The notes beneath the pieces were generated by a model, which worked only from the letters and a program-made list of their open reading frames with translations, was not told the origin of the DNA and did not search any database. From contig JXTC01000156.1 in the NCBI GenBank assembly GCA_002914845.1, forward strand, positions 387,121 to 451,120: DNA of 64,000 bases, written 5' to 3'. The position numbers and the translations under genes were made by a program. Positions 23,228-35,242 of the stretch are shown here, piece by piece; position 1 is the stretch's first letter, and each line of letters opens with the position of its first letter. This DNA is from Trema orientale. Taxonomy: Eukaryota > Streptophyta > Magnoliopsida > Rosales > Cannabaceae.

Positions 23228-26115
23228 AGCAGAGTAGGTCAGTTCGCGTATATGACAGGAGCTTCATGTTACATAGTGTCATGGCTGGTGAAGATCTTAC
23301 TACAACGTGGATACACTCTCAAAGGCTTTGTTCTCACCAAGTTAGCCTCTTTAACTATTCTGTTTTAACTTAGTTCATAGTTAGAAATCATTATTTCCAA
23401 GAGAAAAAATATTGAGTTTCAAATTCTGGATTTTGTTCATTTTTTGTACCAATAACGAAGTTGTATTTTGTCTCGCATCCTAATTGAATTATTTGATATG
23501 CAGATCATCCAAAGAAAAAAGAACGCTTACTTGCACTAGATGGAGCTTAAGAAACACTTCATTTGTTCAGTGGAAATTTAAAGGAAGAAGAGTCTTTCCT
23601 TTGCAGAGTGCTTCTCCTTTAATTGTTACTTCCACTGATCCAAAACAGATTCCTTTACTTGACAACGAAGATAAGTGCCCTTCGCATGTTTTCCTGCAAT
23701 CAAAGGAAAAGTGCTATCTGATAGTTCATTCATTGGCTTTATATGGAAATCCTTCAATGATTCTTAAATCTGCAGTATTTCTGGTAGAAATAATTGACCT
23801 GGTCGGGAGTGAAGGAAACACTTTGAGCGTTCTCAGATCATGTGCAAAATTTCCATCTATTAAGAGTGGTTATAGTTATATTCAGACCCCTGATGTCGTT
23901 GTTGATGAGGCATATGGTTTCAGATCTTGTAGAATTCAAAGGTTTGCTTGTTCTTGAGTTCTTGAACTTATTACATATTTTTTAATAATCTTCTAGTTAC
24001 TGCCATCATTTTTTTTTTTTTGGATTATGAATCATGATATTATTACATACAAGGCGCTATCTATCGTATGTGTCTTGTTTTATGTTTAGTTCTCTCTACA
24101 GGTTGAATATTGGAGAGAAGTAGAATATCCATGGTCTTTGCTACATTTTTATGGTCTTTTTTTTTTAATTTTTACAGAACTGATAGGAGAGTTCAAGGAG
24201 TCTAGCTAAGTAACTACATGATTGTACATATCATACATCAAAAAGTAAATAAGTGAGCTCTCATCCTCTCATCATGACCCTGTAATACCTCTGTAGCAAA
24301 GGTACCCAGCATCTTGATATTGCTTGTAGGCGTGTCAGCAAAAACCTGCGCAGGAGCCTAGGTCTCTCAACTAACACTACAGCGACTCGCCAGCGAACTA
24401 AAATACCACTATGCTATTATGAAATTCAAGTGTGTGATCCTATAGTATGTACGACATGCAACCGTTCGCAATAACTATGTATCTAATATTTTAATTATGA
24501 TTTAAAAATCCAACTTGGCATTATTCTGGGATTTACAGTACATGGGCAGCACACCGCTGTTTTACTCCAAAATTACAATATAAAAATATGTATAAAAATT
24601 CGCATAATCCAATCCCAGTATATTCCAACAATTAACAGCAATTAACCAAACCATCGTAGAATCATGATTTTTCATAAATAAATTTTAATGCAATTAAAAT
24701 TTAAAACCGATATAAAATCAGGTAATCAAACCGCTACCTCGATATGGTAGCAATACCAGGTTAATGACACTCGTAGAATCCTCCGTTGGTCACTCAGGTG
24801 TTCAAACGACAATTTCTGGTTTCCGGTAAGTCCATTTGAATAAGTGACTTTTGAACCGAAACTTAAATGGAGAAATGGAGGTCACCATTGAATTCAGAGT
24901 ACCTAAAAATACAAGGTTAAATATATACCTTGTCAAAGGTAGGTCCCGGTGCGGGACGAGCCCATGGCACGCAAAACGGTGTAATTTTGAGCCACGAAAT
25001 TCTAATTTTCGTTCCACATCGAAACATAGTGGTATTTTATATAAAAATTCATCTTTCGATCTCATTGAGTCCAAATTCGAAGTCAAAACTTAATTTTGAG
25101 GTCTCGAGGATTAATTAAGCTCAAAAATCTAAGAATTACATGAATACCACTTTTTGGAATTATTTAGAAAAATGTCCTCTTTTTCTATTTAAAATTTACC
25201 GCACTTACGGATACCATTTTTACTTCTACTAACTGTAATCATTCATAATTTTTAATCCTCTTTCATCTCATATATTTACCTCGGGTAAATAAATTTCTTA
25301 ACCAAAATAATTACGTAAATATCATTTTTTACAAAGTTTGTAAAAAGGGTAAGAGTGGACGGCGGAAGCTCTCCCTTTCTGTCTTTTTCTCTCTTTCTCT
25401 AAGCCTCTCTTGTGAGGATTTGGGTTTCTGGGGGCCCTTTTATGTAAAATCAGAAGACTGTAGACCCCTATTATTTAATTCTTGATATTTTCTTTATTTT
25501 ATTCCGAAAATCAATAATTTTAACATTGCCGTCCCTTCTAAAATGAATATTCTCTGATAACTAGCTATTTCATTTTCCTTTGGGTGCAGGAGCTCAGACA
25601 TTCCCCAATTTAGTCTATGGATTTGTAGACATTAGAGATGTTGCTAATGTACATGTTCAAGCATTTGAAGTAGCATAAGCTAGTGGAAGATATTGTCTAG
25701 CTGGAAATGCTGTACACATTTCTGAGATTATAAAGATTTTGCGAGAGCTCTACCCTACTTTGAGCTTTCCTGAAAAGTAAGTTCAGTTGATCATTGTCAA
25801 ATTATTCCGAGCCACTATTTGGTTAGGCTTCATTGCTTTTCTTATTATAGGCGAATTACCATAACTGCATGGAGTTTCTTTTTTTTCTGTTCTTATATAT
25901 ACGGAGGCTTTATAATACTAGATCACGAAAAATATTTTAAGGACTAAAAATGGAATTCATTGTTTGGCAGATGTGAAGATGACAAGCCTCTCTCGCCAAA
26001 GCATCGAGTATCAAACGAGAAAGCAAAAGGTTTGGGAATCAGCTTCATCCCTTTGGAAGTGAGTTTGAGAGACACTGTAGAAAGCCTGAAGGAGAAAGGT
26101 TTCTTAACATCTTAA
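23226..26115 (+). pseudogene. Reductase pseudogene with LTR insertion (chimeric)
   Basis: Exon 1 (from about 23226) has ATA in place of the start ATG and reads MTGASCYIVSWLVKILLQRG, with a key glycine region altered. Exon 2 (about 23504-23648) has GCTTAA (stop) in the ALDGA motif and lacks the [11 protein letters not shown] part. Exon 3 (about 23786-23940) is shortened and lacks the catalytic TSS segment. Exon 4, with the YxxxK motif, is lost: only about 5 bases remain before retrotransposon sequence. Exon 5 (about 25590-25780) has a TAA in VASASG; exon 6 (25971-26115) is intact. The 5' half resembles the pseudogene at 35243; the 3' half and flank resemble R2. Confidence 0.88.
24184..25525 (-). 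mobile_element. LTR-retrotransposon fragment inside the reductase pseudogene
   Basis: This stretch replaces exon 4 and intron 4. Read on the - strand it matches 49380-50400 (for example the AATTTGGACTCA..GAG, GGACC-rich, and CGCTGGCGAGT..TACAGTG segments appear in both). The - strand start would be TGTTAAAATTATTGATTTTC near 25525. It encodes no retroelement protein, so it is probably an LTR or LTR fragment of a gypsy-type element. No target duplication was found; insertion went with a deletion of host sequence. Ends are approximate. Confidence 0.6.
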
Positions 26116-27934
26116 ATATGCCATTGACAGCTATACTTAATAAAGAATTTGTACAGTTTGGTTGTAACATGTTTTGGTTCTAGATCTCATATATTTCGAA
26201 GCTGGAAGTCAAATTACCAGTTTACTGAGCTGTATGTAAACATTTGTACCTCTGAAATTTGCTCTCAAATAACTACTTGTGACCAAGTGTAACCATTAAT
26301 CTATACTGTTTATCAGGATAAATGATAGGAAAAGTGAATGGAATTTCTTTTTTTATTGTCTAAGTGGCATGAAATAAATGGAGAAATTCATTAAGGAACA
26401 GGGTAATAGTCCAAAGTAATTAAGGAACAGGGCAACAGTCCAAAGTAATTAAGGAACAGGGTACTAATCCAAAGTAATTGTGTTATTAATTAGACTCCAT
26501 GTTATGCTCGATCCATATATAGCATTATCATTTTTCTAAGAGAGCTCTAATTGATGACATCTTTATCGTTTATTTTGATATAACATTTTTATAAGCATTG
26601 TTGACTAAGCTTCTAAAATATATGAATTTGCAGCTTAAAGTCTGATTCGCATTGAATTTCAACACTTATTGGCTTCATTGTACCATGATAAAATTTTTTG
26701 ACTTACACAGCCGATTAAAGTGGTTTAAAAAACAAACCAAGAGCCAATCTTAGTGATCCTTCACTGAGGAGTTTCTAAAACTTTGGATCAATAAGCTGAA
26801 GATTAATCCTAACTATATACCAATAATTACACTGTTATTATTACAATTACCCTTGTTGGTATCTGAAAATGCATTAGGAGCCAAAAGACTCAATCTCAGG
26901 TAAGATGCATCGACAAATTCAGCGCTAGGACAGCCGCAAGGATACTGTAAAGGTCACATGACTTGATATGGAGTTTGCTTTTCTGATATGCCTGATTCTG
27001 TACTACGTAAACTTACTGGCTTTACTACAGCCGACCATAAATCAGGGAGTGTTTCAAATGTTGAACTTTAAAGTCTTTATTTTAGTAATTAAGACCGCTT
27101 TTCATTATTGGTTGCAAATTTTCATGCATAACTACAGCTATTCAATTCCATTTACAGCATTAATTCATATTGGTCTCCTCTATCTCTCTCTCTTGATAAA
27201 TATTACTAATAGAACTCAATTTCCAAGTCGTTAGTTATTTTTAATGTGAAATTCTCTCCATTTTCAGAAACAGAGATTATATTGAAGTTGATGATCCTTG
27301 GCCTAAGTACAATTGTAGGTTGTAAGTGGATGGAACCTTAAGACTCAATCTTAGGTTAATGGATTGACATATTTAGTTATACACTACGTAATAATTTTGA
27401 CGTGAAAGCTGGAAGGTCTCTCTCTGTGCAATAGAACTCTTAAAAAGGATTTGTTAATACAAATATTTTCTCTCTGGCCATCCAATAGACTCAAAAGCAT
27501 GCCTAATATCATTTGAGTCAGAATTACAGAGTCCATATTGCCTTATCAGCATCATATGAATCTCGGGCCAACTGATTGTCACATTCAAACTGTGAACCAT
27601 AATCAGGATGTGTTTCATATGTGAGAACTTTCAAGTCTTCATTTTAGTTATTAAAACCATTTTATATTCAGAATTTCAAATTTTTCGTGCATAACTACTG
27701 ATATTTTAGGTCCATTATGGATATTGCATTCGTTCATATTGATCTCATCTATCTTTCTCTCCATTTAGCGAAATGAAAGTTAGACATTAAAGTTCATGAT
27801 CCTGGCTTAAGTATAGATATTGTAGCTTGTGAGTTGAAAAGATATAAATAGCTATAATGCATTAATTAATGTTGCACATTGTTCTCATATTTATAGTATG
27901 AGAAGTTTCTATCAGGGGTCATACTCAGTAAATA
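26116..27934. other. Duplicated reductase 3' flank and unassigned sequence
   Basis: Up to about 26840 it is colinear with 5153-7899 but lacks the solo LTR and the MITE. From 26840 to 27934 there is no recognisable gene; TTAGGAGCC..AAAG segments have loose counterparts near 61640. The small open frame at 26968-27234 has no support. Confidence 0.55.
26391..26477. repeat. Minisatellite, 3 x 29 bp
   Basis: Three head-to-tail 29-base units (TTAAGGAACAGGGTAATAGT plus CCAAAGTAA) at 26391-26419, 26420-26448 and 26449-26477. The R2 flank has only one unit (about 5428), so the expansion followed the duplication. Confidence 0.9.
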
Positions 27935-28125
27935 GGCTGCTTATTGGATTCGAATCGAGCTGTTCTTATTGACTTCAGAAATGATCAGATCCCGAAAACC
28001 AGCCTTCGACATGGACAGGGAGAAACTATAGCGAATGGAGAGGTGTAAGTGCTGAAAATAGAGCTGTTACTGAAATTTATCTCCATATAAACATCCTCAA
28101 GTATATTAATTCTTCAAGAAGTATT
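27935..28125 (+). pseudogene. RLP N-terminal relic
   Basis: The sequence GGCTGCTTATTGGATTCGAA and what follows match the N-cap of the RLPs ([12 protein letters not shown] ... [10 protein letters not shown] ... TGAVT..DLHNP) with many lesions and no open frame. It ends at CATCCTCAAGTA, the same point as the relic at 60895-61085, so both descend from one older fragment. The two conserved Cys codons of NCCQWW are lost. Confidence 0.7.
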
Positions 28126-28540
28126 TTAGAACCTCATGAAAGAGGGAAATTAACAATTTTTTTTACTTTAATTATTTTAGAAAATTTTTTAAATTTTACA
28201 TTTCTTAAATGAAAACTATACTAGAAAAATCTCACATCGTCTAATTTAAATATATATATTTTTTCAAAATGGTTATTATTGTTAATTGTGCCTCTATACC
28301 TGTTGTACTGCGTGTTGTACTAGTGCCCGTGCATATGTACTGTGCCGATCCGGGCGCATTTGCTAATTGTGTCGTGCCTCAGACATGATTACTAATCATG
28401 TTGTCCCATGTCAGGTACGATTACTAACCGTACCGTACTATGCTGCTTTGTAATCGTGTAGGCCCGTTTTGATACCAATACATAAAAGTAGTCTTCGATT
28501 GAGTTTGGTGAGGTGAGGTTTATCACATACATAAATTTAA
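28126..28540. other. Unassigned sequence
   Basis: AT-rich sequence followed by a GC-richer patch (about 28300-28470) with repeated GATTACTAA and CGTACC units on both strands. No gene seen. Confidence 0.4.
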
Positions 28541-29164
28541 GAATAATGTTATAGGACACCAGTGATGTCCAGCACCACAATGATGTGTCAGTCTGTCATT
28601 GGCTAATCATAATTATAATTCAGGTGGGGCCCAAGTAGGACCTAGTTTACTAATGGGAAAATGACATTTCCTACGGCATTTTAAAAATTATTTCCAGAAT
28701 TACGATACCTTGTGTTCCACTTATTGCTATATGGTGTTTTTTTAGAAAAGTACCAATTTCTTATATTTTCTCCATTCTCCAGTCACTTCATCTTCAACAT
28801 TGAAATTTTTCTCAGAATTTATTCAGGGAGAGATAAACAAAGAGACATTTAAGAAATATGAATGTGTTTTTTTTTATTTTTCAATTGGAGAGCTTGGGAA
28901 GTCTCTTTCAAAGAATTCTGAAGAAGAGGAAAAATAAAGATTGTTGGCTGATCGGCGAGGATTGGGAGGATGGGCCGGTCGGTCAAAATGGTTAGATTGC
29001 CGACAGGAGCAGCGTTCAATCAATGGTGTGGCTGTAAAAATTCTAATTTAGGATTTTAATTTTTTTGAGCCAAATCATTTTTACATAAATTTTATATTAT
29101 TGAGGATTCAGATAATTTTTACTCATCTTGCTTTTTGGGAATATCCTTTGACATCAAAAATAGT

Positions 29165-29800
29165 ATATTTTTACAAAGAAGAAACCACAATGGTTTCCAA
29201 GAGATATTCGTGGTTTTCTTTGATTTACTTACGTACAGAACATTCCGCTAAAAGAAACTTTTGTGGTTTCCTGTAAGGACATTCCGCTAATAGGAAACCA
29301 AATTAGTTTCCAGGAAACTTACGTGGTTTCATGTGATTTACTAACATACAGGACATTCCGTTAGAAGAAAACCTTTTTGATTTGGCATTCCACTAAAAGG
29401 AAACCAAACTGGTTTCCAGAAAATATTTATGGTTTATTCTAATTTACTTATGTACATGACATTCTGCTAAAAGGAAATCTTTATGGTTTCCTGTGATTTA
29501 CTTAAGTACAGTGCATTCCGCTGAAAGGAAACTGAAATGGTTTCCAAGAAACCTTTGTGGTTTCTTATGATTTACTTATGTACAAGGCATTCCGCTAAAA
29601 GGAACCGAACTAGTTTCCAGGAAACTTTTGTGGTTTTCTGTGATTTACTTACCTATAGGGCATTCAGCTAAAAGGAAATCAAATTGGTTTCCAGGAAACC
29701 TTTGTAGTTTCTTTCGACTTACTTACCTACAGAGTATTCTATTAAAAAGAAACCAAACTGGTTTCCTAGAAATCTCTGTGGTTTTATGTGACTTACTTAC
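29165..29800. repeat. Degenerate minisatellite with palindromic core
   Basis: About nine units, mostly near 75 bp, some about 40, each with CATTCCGCTAAAAGGAAACC followed by the complement GGTTTCC, then CTTTGTGGTTTC and TGTGATTTACTTACGTAC. Unit starts lie near 29242, 29282, 29354, 29385, 29460, 29513, 29590, 29661 and 29738. Each full unit can fold as GGAAACC-loop-GGTTTCC. Confidence 0.85.
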
Positions 29801-30199
29801 ATAAGAATAGAAAAAAAAAAGGTTAGTGTTTCTTAAAAAAAAAAAAAAGAATAAAGTGAAAGGGAAAAATAATTAAAAAATAGGATAAGAAAAAATAATT
29901 TGAAAAAAAAAAAGAAAAAAAAATTAAGAAAAAGAGGGAATTATTATTAATGACCAAGTTGAATAATTTTGTTAGCAAAAATTAGTAACTAATTTGGTTT
30001 CTACATGTAGATAACTTTAAAAAGAAAAAAAAATAAAAAAAATAAAAAAAAAAGTTGAAGAAACTAATGACCAATTTGATTAATTTTATTAATGGAAATT
30101 AGGTACTAAATTGGTAACTATTTGTAACTAATATTAAAAAGGAATAAAATTAAACACAAAGAGAAAAAAAATTAAAACAACAAATTAAAAAAATCTAAA

Positions 30200-30276
30200 A
30201 TGTCAGTATGGGGGCTCGAGTCCCAGCAACCAATGTTAGTGGCCTAGTCATTTGTGGCCCAACCATTAGGCTATAA
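30200..30276 (-). repeat. tRNA-like (SINE head) segment, - strand
   Basis: On the - strand TAGCCTAATGGTTGGG (about 30274 to 30259) matches the RNA polymerase III A box and GGGACTCGAGCCCC (about 30226 to 30213) resembles the B box, with T runs following. It may be a tRNA-derived SINE fragment captured by the Mutator-like element. No full tRNA cloverleaf was built. Confidence 0.35.
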
Positions 30277-30832
30277 ATCTGCCACAGTTATTTTGGCCCA
30301 TTTAATATTAAAAGACAGTTTTTGAAAAGGATAGTAAAAATTACGAAAATACCACCGCGTTTTTTAGCTGAAGTATTTAGAAAAATGCCAGCAAAGGTCG
30401 TACAAAATTTTAATTAATTTTTAGAGGTCATATTTTTAGTACTATTTTTAAAAAGATAGGTATAAGTGTCCAAAACCCTTTATTAATTAAATCATTCAGT
30501 GATAAATAGACATGTCATTGTGGTGCCTTATAGTATTCCTCTAAATTTAATAGATACCTAATAATAATTATTATTATATGTTTGATTATACGAATATATA
30601 CGCATATAAAATTAATTTTAAAGAAAAAAACATGTGATGCAGTTTAGTTTGATTAATTTTAATTCTTTGACACGTTGAAACTAAAAATAAAATTAATAGT
30701 TTTTGAAACCAAAAACTATAAACAAACTACAAAAGAATAAAACCAAACTATACCAAACTACTAGTTAGGTTTGGTTTGATTGGTTTCTATAATATTTTGA
30801 CGTGTGGTTCAGCAAACACTCCTAATTAGAAA

Positions 30833-31016
30833 GAACAATGCTATAAGACAACAATGGTGCCCAGCACCACAATAACATTTCTGTTTATCATTTGATGATT
30901 TAATTAATAAATTGGGTCTCACCTAAGCCTCACCTAAATTATAATTATGATTAACTTATGACAGACTGACACATTATTATGGTGCTGGTTACCACCGGTA
31001 CCCTATAGCATTATTC
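30833..31016. mobile_element. Mutator-type MITE (184 bp)
   Basis: Ends GAACAATGCTATAAG and the complement of GAATAATGCTATAGG, flanked by the 9-base repeat AATTAGAAA (30824-30832, 31017-31025). Its right half, read on -, aligns with the left end of the 2-kb element at 28541, so it is a deletion derivative of the same family. Confidence 0.85.
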
Positions 31017-31229
31017 AATTAGAAAAAGTCTATATTGCAAATCATGTCATGATTCAATTATTTATTCTTTTAGGGCATGTTGTTTTGTTGCCATTTTTTC
31101 CTTTTGAATCTTTTGACGTGGGCCACGTGAGTTTTATAGTGTCAATTTTGCAATTCGAAATCCCAATACATACATATGTATATAACGTGTCGTTATTTTT
31201 TATGATTATTATTTTTTTTCCCCTCTTTT

Positions 31230-31690
31230 CCACGTTCTCTGCGACACGTTTATTTGGAATTTTAGTGTCGTCTGATCTGACCCAGGTTCCACTCCCCCAT
31301 GAACGGTCGTGAATACTTTATAGGTGTCTCATCAGTCAACATTTATAGGTGTTGATGAATTTTAGTGATATCGTACTTTAGACCACGCAATACGGTGTGC
31401 CATTGTTCCTCACTCCCGCTCCCGGGGCAGACGGCAATCCCAATATTTGAAGACAAAATTCCAAATGCTATAATAATTGTCAGAAACTTAGAAAAGAGAA
31501 AAAAAAAAAAGAAAAAGAAAACAATGACTCACGAAATCACAGCCGCATAATCAGGTAAAGAAGATTATTCCATTGTAATTGTCATTTCCTCATTGACTTC
31601 CCTATTGACTTAAAAAAAAAAAAAACTAAAAGCAAAAAAAAAAAAAAAAAACCATTGACAACACTTGAAATTATGTTACATATACAGAGA
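31230..31690 (+). promoter_or_regulatory. RLP2 upstream region with shared blocks
   Basis: A distal block (about 31240-31295) contains GCGACACGTTTATTTGGAAT and GACCCAGGTTCCAC, as at 57773 and 63420. The proximal box ATAATCAGGTAAAGAAGATT is at 31547-31566, with two TTGACT W-box cores at 31593-31598 and 31605-31610, then CCATTGACAACACTTGAAAT. W-boxes are WRKY sites; use here is inferred. Confidence 0.55.
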
Positions 31691-31765
31691 GGGAGGGGCA
31701 GCATGCATGGTTTTTAATTAATATTATACATTAAGAGCTGAAGTGATAGAAGTATAGTAGTTCCA

Positions 31766-34685
31766 ATGCTACGAATAATAATAACGTTACAGCTGACTTT
31801 AATTATTCCACTCTTTCTTTCGGCAGGGGAATTTGTTCGTCATGGAGGTGCTGATGAGGTAATGACGAGTTGCTTGGAGTCCGATCGTGAAGCTCTTCTC
31901 GACTTCAAAAAAGGCCTCAACGATTCTGACTCGTTGCTTTCGACTTGGAGAGGAAGTAACTGTTGTCAGTGGTGGGGAATACGCTGTCAAAGCGGTACTG
32001 GAGCTGTTACACATGTTGATCTCCATAACCTCAATCTCGAAATACTAGATGGCGATTATTCCAACAGGTATGGATTCTGGGAACTCAGTGTGGAAAAAAA
32101 GCCACTCAAGTCGTTAAAATACTTGGACTTAAGTTCCAACAGGTTCTTTCTTGCTCCAATTCCCGAGTTCTTTGGATCATTGCAGAATTTGCAATATCTA
32201 AACCTCTCATATGCAGAGTTCACTGGTGAGATTCCTTCTAGTTTAGGAAATCTCTCCAGCTTGCAGTATCTTGATCTTAGTGGTAACTTTATCCTTTCAA
32301 AAGTACCTGATTGGCTTGTCAATGTTAGTAGCCTTACAACGGTCAATATGGCCAATTGTGGTTTGTACGGAAGGATTCCACTTGGTCTAGCTGACCTTCC
32401 AAATTTGGAGATTTTACGTCTAAACAGTAATAGCCTTGATGCAAGTAGCTTTCAATTGCTAAGGGGGAGGTGGGAAAAGATACAAATCCTTGATTTGGGT
32501 TCCAATAGAATAAGTGGGAAACTTCCTAGGAAGTATGAGTACGTCTCTCACTTATTTAGATCTGTCTTATAATGATGTCCAAGGTGGGATTCCAAGCTCT
32601 ATTGGCAAGCTTTGCAACCTAAAGTTTTTTTCCCTAGCAGGCAATAATTTAACGGGAACTTTACCTGAATCCCTTGAAGAGACACGAAATTGTGTTTCTA
32701 GGAGTCCACTGACCAGTCTGCAATACTTGGATTTGTCCAACAATCAACTGAGTGGTAGATTACCTAAATGGTTAGGCCAGCTTGAGAATCTCATTAAACT
32801 TGTTCTATACAATAACTCGTTAAATGGTCCAATCCCAGATTCGTTACATATGTTGCAGACTCTTAAAACATTTGATGTGAGTTGGAATAGACTAAATGGG
32901 ACTCTGCCAATAAGTATAGGGCAACTTTCTTCCTTATCTTTCCTTTATCTAAGTTCCAACCATTTAACCGGTATAGTCAGTGAAACACATTTTCTAAAGC
33001 ACACCAAGTTGGAAGTCCTAGATCTATCTTTAAACTCTTTCAAATTAGATATGGATTCGAATTGGGTACCACCATTTCAAATCAGGATCCTCAACATGAT
33101 TTCATGCTGTTTGGGTTTCCCTTTTCCTGCTTGGCTTAAATCACAAAAGAAGATTGAATATTTAGATTTCTCGAATGACAGCGTTTCTGGCTCTATACCT
33201 TACTGGTTTTGGAAAAGTTCCCCAAGTCTAAAATTTTTAAATATCTCCTTTAATAAATTAGAAGGTCAGATACCGAGTTCATTTGAAGTAAACGAGACTT
33301 GTCATATTGTTGATTTTAGCCACAACCTCTTTGAAGGGCCCTTAACTCTTCCAGTTGGTAGAAACATGCACATACTTGATCTGTCTCACAACAAATTTTC
33401 AGGTTCTATTCCAAAAAATTTAAGTGACTCTCTTCGGAACTTGATATTTCTCTCTCTTGCTGACAACCAAATAGAAGGAGAAATTCCAGCTTCTATTGGC
33501 TGCAGGGCTCTTGAAGTCATTGATCTTTCAAGTAATAACTTGATCGGAACTATTCCCCCAAACATTGGGAATAATACTTCCCTTCATGCAATTGACCTAA
33601 GTAAAAACAGTTTGTCTGGGACCATTCCTAGCATGTTGGGTCATCTACATAATCTTCAAACACTGCACCTAAGTGAAAATATGCTTTTCGGACAAATCCC
33701 CTTATGGTTTCAGAACATGTCAACTTTGGAAACACTTGATCTTGAGAGCAATAGGTTACTAGGAAGAATTCCACGTTGGATAGGAGAAGGGTTTTTGGAT
33801 AATCTAAGAATTCTTAGCTTGAGGTCAAATGAATTTTCTGGAGAGCTTCCATCCACTCTATCAAATTTAAGTTCACTACATGTACTAGACGTGGCAGATA
33901 ATCAATTGAACGGCACTGTTCCTTCTACTTTTGGAGATTTCAAAGGTATGATCCAAGCCCAAAACATATTAAAGTACCTATTGTATGGGAAATTTAGAAA
34001 CAAGTATTACGAAGAGAACATGGTGGTGAATATGAAAGGCCAACCTCTACCATACACAAGGACACTATCTCTTGTAATCAGTCTCGACCTCTCCGGAAAC
34101 AATCTAAGTGGAGATTTTCCTGTAGAATTAACTAAGTTGCTCGGTTTGGTGGTTCTGGACTTGTCCAGAAACTATATTAGTGGTCACATTCCCGTCAACA
34201 TTTCAAAGTTGGGACAACTGTTATCGCTTGATCTCTCAGGGAATAGGCTTTCTGGCCCTATTCCTGGAAGTCTGTCATCACTTTCATTCCTGGAGCATCT
34301 CAATTTGTCAAACAATGGCTTCTCTGGAATGATTCCTTATATAGGTCAACTCACAACTTTTGACGCCTCCTCTTTCGACGGAAACCCGGGACTTTGTGGA
34401 GGTCCACTTGATGTAAGATGTGCAGATGACAGTGATGATCATGAGGATTCAAACCGGGAGTGGTTTTTAAAGGACAGCTTCATAGATAAGTGGTTTTATT
34501 TGAGTGTTGGACTGGGATTTGCGGCTGGACTTATTGTTCCTTTCCTCGTGATGGCGGCTAGAAGATCGTGGAGCAATGCCTACTTTGGTTTGGTGGACAA
34601 GGTTGCGGAAATGTTGTGGTTTCTCAAACACAAAACAGTGAGACATATAAGGTCTAGGAGACGTCGCCACAATAATGCTGTTTAA
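31766..34685 (+). pseudogene. RLP2: LRR receptor-like protein with an early frameshift
   Basis: The first frame (31766-32572, 268 residues) has the signal peptide (LILIIPLFL-like core), N-cap [16 protein letters not shown] ... [10 protein letters not shown] and about five LRRs. Near 32527-32542 an indel, net minus five bases against RLP1 (around CCTAGGAAGTATGAGTACG), breaks the frame. The rest stays open for about 715 codons to 34685: LRRs, island (MVVNMKGQPLPYT), C-cap LCGGPLDVRC, acidic stretch, transmembrane helix [18 protein letters not shown] and tail with YFGLVDK and RRRRH. There is also an in-frame loss of about five codons in the first LRR (ELSVEKKPLKSLK versus [14 protein letters not shown]). 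The long open remainder suggests recent loss, or a protein lacking its signal peptide if started internally. Confidence 0.85.
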
Positions 34686-35242
34686 ATGAGGTTTGCTTAC
34701 TAGTTGCCGACATTTTGTTTTGTTGTTTTTCTTTCAAGGCATCTCAAGCTAAACAGCGAGGTTTTTTTTTTTTTTTTTTCCCTAATTGTGTTTCCGATTT
34801 GATGTTGCTTGATGATTTTATTCTTCACTAGGTAGAGAGAAAGGACGAAGGCAGCAAGGAAGATCGTTTATACTATCTATCATGGCTTGTGAAGCTAGCG
34901 TTATTGGAAGAAAAATCATGAAATGATGTAATGTGTTACTACTAATAAAATAATAGCATTAACAATGCTACGCTTGTATAACTCATTGCTTCGATGTTGT
35001 GATTTCTTTTATCCATGAACTGATAAGAAATTTATGGCACAAGTAAGAGAAATATGTTTTTCCCGCTTACTTTCTAATTTTTCAACTATTCATGTTTTCT
35101 GTGATGACATTATTGACAATGATATGTCATATTATTTAATTTCTAGGACGCTGTGTTTGTACGACAAGTCATTTCTCTGTGATTTCATTTCTTTTGGGTT
35201 GTCACTCTAACTTGTAGTGATTGTTTTCTTATGAGAGAGAGA
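34686..35242. other. RLP2 3' region
   Basis: Same 3' blocks as after RLP1 (GAAGGCAGCAAGGAA near 34845, ATGCTACGCTTGTATAACTC near 34966), then a short GA run leading into the next reductase pseudogene. Confidence 0.6.

Larger units (their letters stand above)
28541..30541. mobile_element. Non-autonomous Mutator-like element (2001 bp)
   Basis: Ends are inverted (GAATAATGTTATAGGACACC at left; the complement of GAGGAATACTATAAGGCACC at right) and flanked by the 9-base direct repeat TAAATTTAA (28532-28540 and 30542-30550). Nine-base duplications are characteristic of Mutator-like elements. No transposase is encoded. The interior holds the hairpin minisatellite at 29165-29800, poly-A-rich sequence, and a tRNA-like segment on the - strand. 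The 184-bp element at 30833-31016 has related ends. Confidence 0.75.

Noticed and set aside
29165..29800. CRISPR-like spaced repeats
   Set aside because: Units are contiguous, degenerate and lie in a plant transposon; no cas genes and a eukaryotic context.
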